A program made the position numbers and the translations under genes. A DNA stretch of 32,581 nt, from positions 1-32,581 of the forward strand of contig JBMYTN010000045.1 in the NCBI GenBank assembly GCA_049604415.1, given 5' to 3'. Source of the stretch: JBMYTN01 sp049604415. GTDB taxonomy: Bacteria > Pseudomonadota > Alphaproteobacteria > Rhodospirillales > Rhodospirillaceae. Position 1 is the first letter of the stretch. Every line of letters starts with the position of its first letter. A model generated the notes under the pieces. That model made no database searches. It was not told the DNA's origin and was given only the letters and a program-made list of their open reading frames with translations. This document shows, in pieces, positions 1-6,726 of the stretch.

Positions 1-47
1 GAAGTGGGTCCGGTTCGGCGGTTCGAAAATGCGACAAACCAAAAAGT

Positions 48-89
48 TAGGGCCAATTCCGCGATTCATTTGTCGCGGAATTGGCCCTA
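48..89 (-). terminator. Perfect 17-bp hairpin, possible minus-strand terminator
   Basis: TAGGGCCAATTCCGCGA (48-64) is repeated as its exact reverse complement at 73-89, around an 8-base loop. Read on the minus strand the stem is followed after two bases by five T residues (complement of 41-45) and a T/G-rich stretch. That is the layout of a Rho-independent terminator for leftward transcription. It lies beyond another terminator at 119-149, so it would be a second stop for the TRAP operon, or it may belong to an unseen gene to the left. On the plus strand no T-run follows the stem. Confidence 0.55.
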
Positions 90-111
90 GGGTCCGCACC
101 GGCCCAGAACG

Positions 112-149
112 AAAAAAGCCCGGATCGGCTGGACCGATCCGGGTTTTTT
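112..149. terminator. Bidirectional Rho-independent terminator
   Basis: The stem CCCGGATCGG (119-128) pairs with CCGATCCGGG (134-143) around a 5-base loop. On the plus strand it is followed by six T residues (144-149). On the minus strand it is followed, after one base, by six T residues (complement of the A-run 112-117). It can therefore end leftward transcription of the TRAP permease gene, whose stop is at 204, and rightward transcription of a gene lying left of the window. Confidence 0.85.
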
Positions 150-203
150 GTTTGGTTAGGGGAGAGGGACAACCCTTTTAGGGCGGCCCCTCAGTCTAAT
201 CCG

Positions 204-2474
204 TTAATCCGATCCCTTGGTCGGGATCACCGCCCCGGCTTTGGGCTTTAGGACACGCTGGACGAAGAACACCGCTGCGGCGCCACACAAGCCAATAATG
301 TCACTGGTGATATCGCCGTGGATCATCATCAAGGCAGTGACAACCAAACCGATGCGCAGGAACCAAACGGCACGAGCCCCCATAAACCAGCCCTGGATCC
401 CTGAAGATAAGAGGAAGACCCCAAAGATCGCTGTGAACAAGGCAATGATCACCTTGAAGGTGTCACCATCCATCAGCAGAGCCGAGTTGTAGAAGAACAT
501 GAACGGCACGATGAACGCCGCGATGCCGACCTTAAAGGACGCCACCGAGGTTTCCATCGGGTTCGCTCCGGAGATCCCCGCCGCCGCATAGGACGCCAGC
601 GCCACCGGCGGCGTGATCGCCGAAACCACCGCGAAATAGAACACGAAGAAATGGGCGGTCAGCGCCGGAATGCCCAGTTCCACTAGGCCGGGCGCGACCA
701 CCGAGGCTGCAACCGCATAGGCCGCTGTGGTCGGCATCCCCATGCCCAACAGGATGGAAATACACATGGCGAAGAAAAGCGCCAGCAGCTGGGAGGCTTC
801 CGCCAGACCCAATAGCAGGTTGGAGAACCGCGCCCCGACACCGGTCAAGGAAATCACGCCAACAATGATCCCGGCACAGGCACAGACCGCGATGATCTGG
901 ATCGACATATTACCCGCAATGTCGAAGGCTTTGATCACCGCCCTGGGTCCCATGCGATAGGGCGTCAGCCAACTGACCACTGCCGCAGCAGCAATGGCCA
1001 AGGTCCCAGCCCGGATCACCGAATAGCCCATGAACAGGGCAAAGATCAGGATCAGGATCGGGATGAACAGGTAGACCTGCCGGGCCAGCACCGCCAGCTT
1101 CGGAATCTCATCATCCCGCATGCCGCGCATGCCCATCTTGGCGGCTTCAAAATCCACCATGCAGTAGATCGACAGGAAGTACAGGATGGCGGGGATCACG
1201 GCGGCAATGGCGATCTCCGAATAGGGGATCCCGGTGATCTCCGCCATGATGAAGGCACCGGCCCCCATAATAGGCGGCATGATCTGCCCGCCGGTTGACG
1301 CCGCCGCCTCAATGGCTCCGGCGGTTTTCTTGTGATAGCCCACCTTCTTCATCAGCGGGATGGTCAGCGAGCCAGTCGCCACCACATTGCCCGCCGACGT
1401 CCCGTTGATCATCCCCATCAGGCCGGAGGCGAAAATCGCCACCTTGGCCGGGCCACCCCGGGCACGACCGGCCGCTGCAAAGGCGAAGTTCACAAAGTAA
1501 TCACCAACCTTGGAGGCCTGCAGGAAGGCGGCAAAAATGATGAACAGGATGATATAGGTCGACGACACCGCCGTGGTCGGCCCCAAAATCCCGGCATCGG
1601 TATAGACTTGGGAGAAGAACCGTTCCCAGGTGATGTCCGGCGAGGACAGGAAGCCAGGCAAATTGTGGCCCAGGAATACATAGCCCAAAAATACTCCGGC
1701 GATGACCACCAGAGCCATGCCCGCCACCCGGCGGGTCAACTCCATGATCAGCATGGTACCGGACAGGGCCGCGATGGAAATGCCAATCGGGGCAAAGGGC
1801 GTCCCGGTAGAGTTCCGCATCAAGGTGCCATAGATGGTGATCAAATAGGCCGCGACGGCAAAGCCACAAATCGAGAGCACGACATCGGGCGCAGACAATC
1901 CGGACCGGTCCCGTTTGTGGAACCAGGACAGCACAATGCCCCCGACCGTGGCGACCAAAAGCGGCACGCCAAACAACCATGTTTCTCGGAAAATGATGCC
2001 CTTATCGATACCATTCCACATCACCCCTCCGGCAATGTCCGAGGCAAAGATCAGAGCCATGACCAGGGCCATGAAGGCCAAGGGCACCAAGGCATAGGCG
2101 ATATAGCCCAGGATCGGTTTTTCCTCTCCTGGGGCTTTCGGAAAGCCGCAACCGGCAAACAACAAGAACCCAATGCAGAGCGCGCCTGCGATGTGCACGA
2201 TCCGGAAGTTCCAGGTTTCCATCGGAAACTGCGGCAGGAAGGGCAAATTCACAATGCCGCCGGTCAGCGCCGACAGGGAAACCCCGTTTAAGGCCGCCAT
2301 ATGGAAGGCGGCATAAATCGTGGCAAAGCTGCCGATGATCAGAAATGTACGCCCTTGATAGAGCCGCCGATTGGATTCAATCGGCTCATCATCGATGCCT
2401 TCCGCCAGAACCGGACCTTCGGTCCGCGGCTCCTCGACTTTCTTATCCGTCTCGGCTTTGTCTGTATCGGCCAT
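204..2474 (-). CDS. TRAP transporter fused permease (DctQ-DctM), TAXI type
   Basis: This 756-residue polytopic inner-membrane protein is the permease of a tripartite ATP-independent periplasmic transporter, which imports a solute with a sodium or proton gradient. A charged, hydrophilic N-terminus (about residues 1-38) precedes a small DctQ-like membrane unit (about 40-220) and a large DctM-like unit with many hydrophobic helices. Conserved-looking glycine-rich segments include GTSAGNVVATGSLTIPLMKK and GMPTTAAYAVAASVVAPGL. Fusion of the small and large subunits and the length are usual for permeases that work with TAXI binding proteins, and such a binding protein lies directly upstream at 2687-3667. 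The ATG at 2474 has a GGGGGAG ribosome binding site 7 bases upstream. The substrate cannot be read from sequence; characterised TAXI systems mostly carry organic acids. Confidence 0.93.
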   Translation of the reverse strand: MADTDKAETDKKVEEPRTEGPVLAEGIDDEPIESNRRLYQGRTFLIIGSFATIYAAFHMAALNGVSLSALTGGIVNLPFLPQFPMETWNFRIVHIAGALCIGFLLFAGCGFPKAPGEEKPILGYIAYALVPLAFMALVMALIFASDIAGGVMWNGIDKGIIFRETWLFGVPLLVATVGGIVLSWFHKRDRSGLSAPDVVLSICGFAVAAYLITIYGTLMRNSTGTPFAPIGISIAALSGTMLIMELTRRVAGMALVVIAGVFLGYVFLGHNLPGFLSSPDITWERFFSQVYTDAGILGPTTAVSSTYIILFIIFAAFLQASKVGDYFVNFAFAAAGRARGGPAKVAIFASGLMGMINGTSAGNVVATGSLTIPLMKKVGYHKKTAGAIEAAASTGGQIMPPIMGAGAFIMAEITGIPYSEIAIAAVIPAILYFLSIYCMVDFEAAKMGMRGMRDDEIPKLAVLARQVYLFIPILILIFALFMGYSVIRAGTLAIAAAAVVSWLTPYRMGPRAVIKAFDIAGNMSIQIIAVCACAGIIVGVISLTGVGARFSNLLLGLAEASQLLALFFAMCISILLGMGMPTTAAYAVAASVVAPGLVELGIPALTAHFFVFYFAVVSAITPPVALASYAAAGISGANPMETSVASFKVGIAAFIVPFMFFYNSALLMDGDTFKVIIALFTAIFGVFLLSSGIQGWFMGARAVWFLRIGLVVTALMMIHGDITSDIIGLCGAAAVFFVQRVLKPKAGAVIPTKGSD

Positions 2475-2603
2475 GCCTGTGCTCCCCCGGCTGCACCGCT
2501 GCTCACCATTTCTCGGCGAGCGCTCCCCAACTGTCTTTGTTATGTCCCCATGCGCTTTGGGCGCGAGGAACTTCTTACCATGTCAGGGCAAAATGAAAAG
2601 ACA

Positions 2604-2633
2604 TGGACCGCGCCAACAGCGTAGCGCGGTCCA
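2604..2633 (-). terminator. Intra-operon hairpin between binding protein and permease genes
   Basis: TGGACCGCGC (2604-2613) and GCGCGGTCCA (2624-2633) form a perfect 10-bp stem with a 10-base loop, inside the 212-bp gap between the two TRAP genes. In the leftward reading direction it is followed by TGTCTTTTCATTTTG, a U-rich tail. This looks like a partial terminator or a 3'-end stabiliser of the upstream mRNA. It would let the binding protein be made in excess over the membrane subunit, as is common in binding-protein-dependent transport operons. Confidence 0.6.
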
Positions 2634-2686
2634 CATATCAGCTATGAATGATGGTCAGGCATTGGGGTGAGATGCCCCAGCATGCC

Positions 2687-3667
2687 TTAACCGCCGTGGA
2701 TCATATCGGCCGGGATGGACGCACCGTTTTCATTGAACCACTTGGCGGCACCGGGGTGCCACGGCATGAAGGTGTTCTTGTCCCAGTTTTCCGGCAGAGT
2801 GGAGCGGGCGGCGCGGTGGATGTTCATCATCCGCTCATTGTCGGACATCACCACATTGGTCGCTTCATAGACAAAGGACTCCGGCAGATCGCAATTGGCG
2901 ATGGCGAAGTTCCACATGGAGACCGAACGGGCGTCGGCTTCCAGAGTGGTATAGGTGTCCGCGCCAATGGAGAAGGCAGAGACCGGGAAGTCGGCCATGA
3001 TCTTGCCTTGTTCCTCTTCGGTGAACTCGATGATGTTCACGTCGGTTTGCACTTCCAGCTGGCTGACGGCCGGAACCGGCACACCGGCAGCAAAGGCGAT
3101 CACGTCCAGCAGACCATCCTGCAACTGACCGCCCAAGTCGGACCAGCCGCCATTGCGACGTTCAAAGTCCACACCCAGGGCTTCCATCATCCGCGGGAAA
3201 TAGGTGTCGGAGGTGGAGCCCGCTGGACCGAAGCCGATCTTGGCCCCCGCCGGGATATCGGCGATGGAGGCAATGCCCGAGGAGGACAGCGCGGTCACGG
3301 AGAACGGCGTCTGATACATCGGGAACATGGCGCAGGCATTGGTCATTTGCAGACCCGGCGCAATCGGGTTGGTGCCATCCATGGATTCCCGGGCCGGACC
3401 CATGGTGGTCATGCCAAAGGCGGCCTCGCCGGTATGCACCAGGGCCATGTTCTGCATCGGGCCGCCGGTGACTTCACCCCCACCGGAAATGCCCAGCTCT
3501 TCCGCGACCAAGTTGGCCCAGCCGGAGCCATAGGCAAAGTAGGTGCCACCTTGGGACGCGGTGCCGACCGTAAAGGTATCCGGCCAACCGGCGCGATCTT
3601 GCGCCACAGCCGTGCCAGCGGACAGGGCAGCGACAGCACTTGCCATGATCAGGAGCTTGATTTTCAC
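2687..3667 (-). CDS. TAXI family TRAP transporter solute-binding protein
   Basis: This is the periplasmic substrate-binding subunit of the TRAP transporter encoded just downstream (204-2474). From the GTG at 3667 the product is 326 residues, normal for the TAXI family. I chose this start because GGAGG lies 5 bases upstream and because it puts a clean Sec signal peptide at the N-terminus (KIKLLIMASAVAALSAGTAVAQ, probable cleavage after AVA). The open frame continues upstream to 3754 but that part has no export signal. Family features include the opening segment FTVGTASQGGTYFAYGSGWA and the central stretch GAKIGFGPAGSTSDTYFPRM. It is the first gene of the operon, with about 650 bp of non-coding DNA upstream that should hold its promoter. 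The ligand is unknown. Confidence 0.92.
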   Translation of the reverse strand: MKIKLLIMASAVAALSAGTAVAQDRAGWPDTFTVGTASQGGTYFAYGSGWANLVAEELGISGGGEVTGGPMQNMALVHTGEAAFGMTTMGPARESMDGTNPIAPGLQMTNACAMFPMYQTPFSVTALSSSGIASIADIPAGAKIGFGPAGSTSDTYFPRMMEALGVDFERRNGGWSDLGGQLQDGLLDVIAFAAGVPVPAVSQLEVQTDVNIIEFTEEEQGKIMADFPVSAFSIGADTYTTLEADARSVSMWNFAIANCDLPESFVYEATNVVMSDNERMMNIHRAARSTLPENWDKNTFMPWHPGAAKWFNENGASIPADMIHGG

Positions 3668-4319
3668 TGTTTCCTCCAAGGGACTGAAGTTATTGAATTC
3701 TTTGAGAGCGAACGTCTCGCCGTGAAGATGTAGGCCCCCATAACGCGATAGCAAGGACCCAACAAGGCGATTTTAGCCCAAAGTGAAAGGCAAAAAACAG
3801 CTATTGCGCACAACCTTTCGCAGCAAAACAGTTAAAGCTTCGATCAATCTCCCCGAAAAGTTTAATGCTGCAGTGAACAATAAAACCAGTGAGTGGATCT
3901 TAATGTACGAGCCGAAAGTGGCGTTTCAAACAGGTTTCCCACATCGTGCAGCGCAGCATTTTCTTCCGCTTTATTTTGCACTGCACAAATCCGGACAATA
4001 AAAAGGGATACCAAAGTCGAATTGGGGATTGGATTCCAAACACAGGATGGCGTATAGCTTTGCAACTCTCGAGGAAATGTCTACCTGCCCGCACAGCCTG
4101 CCAAGATCATCACTCTGACTGCTTTGTTCCGCATTCTCTGCTGAACGAATTTGCAATATTTGCACAGAGCGGGAAGGTGTTTTTCCCAGATAACGCAAAA
4201 ATCCCACTGAAAATGGAGGTATAACGCTCATCAACAAAACGCGGGCTCCGAAGCGGGGCTGCAAGACGTCTAGAGGCCGACAACAAGGCCAAAAAAAAGT
4301 ATTTGGGGGGTCCGTCTAC
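3668..4319. other. 652-bp divergent intergenic region, relatively A/T-rich
   Basis: This gap separates the leftward TRAP operon from rightward maeB and should carry both promoters. It is visibly richer in A/T than the flanking genes, especially 3780-4210. Short open frames cross it, but none has a convincing ribosome binding site or recognisable protein, so I call no gene. It contains several TTTGCA-type words (3975, 4059, 4150, 4159) described separately. I found no -35/-10 pair good enough to annotate. Confidence 0.6.
4150..4165. promoter_or_regulatory. Candidate operator: tandem TTTGCA words upstream of maeB
   Basis: TTTGCAA (4150-4156) and TTTGCAC (4159-4165) stand in direct repeat, and TGCAA-TAT-TTGCA within them is a perfect small palindrome. 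Further TTTGCA words occur at 3975 and 4059 (the latter TTTGCAAC). The element is about 155 bases before the maeB start. Short-chain acyl-CoA regulators (ScfR group: RamB, PccR, MccR) are reported to use TTTGCAAA-type sites near acetate and propionate genes, which would suit a malic enzyme. The spacing here differs from the site I recall, so the link is only a suggestion. Confidence 0.25.
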
Positions 4320-6587
4320 ATGCCAGTTGATCTGAAACAGGAAGCGCTTGCCTATCACGCGCTGGAACCGCGCGGCAAACTTCAGATTTTGCCGACCAAA
4401 CCCATGGCCACGCAGCATGACCTGGCCCTGGCCTATTCTCCCGGCGTCGCCTATGCCTGCGAAGAAATCGCCGCCGATCCTTCCACTGCCTCGCTCTATA
4501 CCGGCCGCTCCAATCTGGTTGCCGTGATCTCCAACGGCACCGCCGTGCTCGGCCTGGGCAATATCGGCCCGCTGGCCTCCAAGCCGGTGATGGAGGGCAA
4601 GGCCGCCCTGTTCAAAAAATTCTCCGGAATTGATGTGGTCGACCTGGAGGTCGATGAAACCGCCGTTGAGCCGTTTTGCGAGGCCGTTGCCCGCCTGGAA
4701 CCGAGCTTCGGTGGCATCAATCTGGAAGACATCAAAGCCCCGGAATGCTTCGAGATCGAAGCCGCCCTGAAGGAGCGGATGCGGATCCCGGTGTTCCATG
4801 ACGACCAGCATGGCACCGCGATTGTTGCCGCCGCCGCCGTTCTCAACGGCTTGGATCTGGTCGGCAAAACCATCGAGCGGGTCAAAATTGTCTGCAACGG
4901 GGCCGGAGCAGCGGCGCTGGCCTGCTTGGACCTGCTGGTCAGCTTTGGGGCGTCGAAGGAAAACATTATTGTTTGTGACCGCAAGGGTGTGATCCACACC
5001 GGGCGCTCCAATGAAATCGACCGCTACAAAGCGCAATATGTCCGGGACACCGACAAGCGCACCCTGACCGATGCCTTTGTCGACGCGGATATTTTCATGG
5101 GTCTGTCTGCGGCCGGTGCGGTCAATGAGGAGATGGTGCTCTCCATGGCCGACAAGCCGTTGGTGCTGGCCATGGCCAATCCGGAACCGGAAATCCGGCC
5201 GGAAAAAGTCAAGGCCGTGCGCCAGGACGCCATCATCGCCACGGGCCGGTCCGACTATCCCAACCAAGTCAACAATGTGCTCTGCTTCCCGTTCATTTTC
5301 CGGGGTGCGCTGGATGTCGGCGCGACGGAAATCAACGAGGACATGAAGCGGGCCTGTGCCATTGCCATCGCCGCCATGGCCAAGGTCGAAGCCTCCGACG
5401 TGGTTCGGGAAGCCTATGGCGGTGACGAGCTGACCTTCGGTGCGGAATACATCATCCCCAAACCCTTCGATCCCCGTCTGGTGGTCGAGATCGCTCCCAA
5501 AGTGGCCCAAGCGGCCATGGACAGCGGTGTGGCCACCCGTCCGATCACCGACATGGAGGCCTATAAAGAAAAGCTGCAAAGCTTGGTCTTCCGGTCCGGA
5601 CTGTTGATGAAGTCGGTGTTCCATGCGGCAGCCCGCGCCCCGAAACGGGTGGTGTTTGCCGAAGGCGAGTCCGAACGGGTGCTGCAGGCCGCCCGGCAAG
5701 CGGTCTCCGTGGGCATCGCCATGCCAATCCTGATTGGCGACCAGGCCGCGATCACGGCCAAAGCGAAAAAGATCGGCATGGACAGCCAGGCCCTGGAGCG
5801 GATCAAGATCCTTGATCCCGAACAGATGGATCTGGAGCCCTATGCCCAAGAGCTGCACCGTAAGGCCGGTCGGGATGGCATCAATGTGCCGGAAGCCAAG
5901 CGCGGGGTGCGTTTCGCCTCCTCGGTGCTGGCGATGATCCTGGTTACCCGGGGTGAAGCCGACGCTGCCATTTGCGGGGTCGGTGGCCGCTTTGGCTATC
6001 ACTTAGAACGGCTGCGGACCATCATCGGCTGCAAATCCGATGCGAAGGCCCTTTCAACCCTCAATGCGGTGGTCATGCCCACCGGGACCGTGTTCATTGC
6101 CGATGCCTATGTGAACCTGGACCCAAGCGCTGAAGAAATCGCCGACATTACTTTCCATGCGGCAGCGACCATGCGCCGCATGGGGGTCGAGCCCCGCGCA
6201 GCCCTGGTCAGCCATGCCAATTTCGGTGACCGGCCCAGCGAGTCCTCGCGCAAAATGCGCCGGGCCATGGAGCTGATCCGGGAAAAGCATCCGGATTTCC
6301 AAGTCGATGGCGAAATGCACAGCGATTGCGCTTTGCTGCCTGCCTTGCGGGAGCGGGCCTATGCCCATTCCAATCTCACCGGGTCTGCCAATCTGCTGAT
6401 CATGCCCAATGCGGATGCGGCCCATATCGCGTTGAACCTGTTGAAGACCTTGGGGGAAGGGGTCCCGGTTGGCCCCATCATGATGGGGGCGGCAAAACCG
6501 GCCCTGATTGCCTCCCAATCGGTCACTGTTCGCGGTCTGTTGAACCTGACCGCCATTGCCGTCGTGGAAGCCCAAGGGGCGATCTGA
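4320..6587 (+). CDS. maeB: NADP-dependent malic enzyme with phosphotransacetylase-like domain
   Basis: This 755-residue cytosolic enzyme oxidatively decarboxylates malate to pyruvate, making NADPH. The malic enzyme part covers about residues 1-420: the N-terminal malate domain contains YSPGVAYACEEIA and GLGNIGPLASKPVMEGKAAL, and DDQHGTAIV precedes the nucleotide-binding fold. The C-terminal part (about 430-750) begins RVVFAEGESERVLQAARQAV and is related to phosphate acetyltransferase. In the MaeB family this domain is known as a regulatory module responding to acetyl-CoA rather than an active transacetylase. Length and architecture are normal. The ATG at 4320 follows a GGGGGG ribosome binding site. 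The pyruvate dehydrogenase operon begins 139 bases downstream on the same strand, so malate-derived pyruvate can pass straight to acetyl-CoA. Confidence 0.95.
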   Translation: MPVDLKQEALAYHALEPRGKLQILPTKPMATQHDLALAYSPGVAYACEEIAADPSTASLYTGRSNLVAVISNGTAVLGLGNIGPLASKPVMEGKAALFKKFSGIDVVDLEVDETAVEPFCEAVARLEPSFGGINLEDIKAPECFEIEAALKERMRIPVFHDDQHGTAIVAAAAVLNGLDLVGKTIERVKIVCNGAGAAALACLDLLVSFGASKENIIVCDRKGVIHTGRSNEIDRYKAQYVRDTDKRTLTDAFVDADIFMGLSAAGAVNEEMVLSMADKPLVLAMANPEPEIRPEKVKAVRQDAIIATGRSDYPNQVNNVLCFPFIFRGALDVGATEINEDMKRACAIAIAAMAKVEASDVVREAYGGDELTFGAEYIIPKPFDPRLVVEIAPKVAQAAMDSGVATRPITDMEAYKEKLQSLVFRSGLLMKSVFHAAARAPKRVVFAEGESERVLQAARQAVSVGIAMPILIGDQAAITAKAKKIGMDSQALERIKILDPEQMDLEPYAQELHRKAGRDGINVPEAKRGVRFASSVLAMILVTRGEADAAICGVGGRFGYHLERLRTIIGCKSDAKALSTLNAVVMPTGTVFIADAYVNLDPSAEEIADITFHAAATMRRMGVEPRAALVSHANFGDRPSESSRKMRRAMELIREKHPDFQVDGEMHSDCALLPALRERAYAHSNLTGSANLLIMPNADAAHIALNLLKTLGEGVPVGPIMMGAAKPALIASQSVTVRGLLNLTAIAVVEAQGAI

Positions 6588-6608
6588 CGGACTCTAACAC
6601 GCTCCGGA

Positions 6609-6632
6609 CCGGCCCCCAGGTCACGGGGCCGG
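6609..6632 (+). other. GC-rich hairpin between maeB and aceE
   Basis: CCGGCCCC (6609-6616) pairs with GGGGCCGG (6625-6632) around an 8-base loop, 22 bases after the maeB stop and about 95 bases before the aceE start. No T-run follows, so it is not a standard Rho-independent terminator. It could slow or partly block read-through from maeB into the PDH genes, or protect the maeB mRNA 3' end. Confidence 0.35.
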
Positions 6633-6726
6633 ACCCCGGAATTCTTAGCAAACAAGCGGTGAACCCACCGCAGCAATCGGAACGCACCTGGACGGTCGGT
6701 CCGGCAGAAAATGGGGGATTTATCGT

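Noticed and set aside
2648..3733. Plus-strand open frame of 361 codons over the TAXI gene
   Set aside because: The opposite strand encodes a clear signal peptide and binding protein. This frame has no domain and is rich in His/Gly.
3783..4001. Small 72-codon open frame in the intergenic region before maeB
   Set aside because: There is no ribosome binding site, no recognisable sequence, and it competes with overlapping frames on both strands. The region reads better as regulatory.
4110..6002. Minus-strand open frame of 630 codons antisense to maeB
   Set aside because: It mirrors maeB codon for codon, has low-complexity Gly/His/Asp-rich composition and no recognisable domain. Long antisense frames are expected in GC-rich genes.
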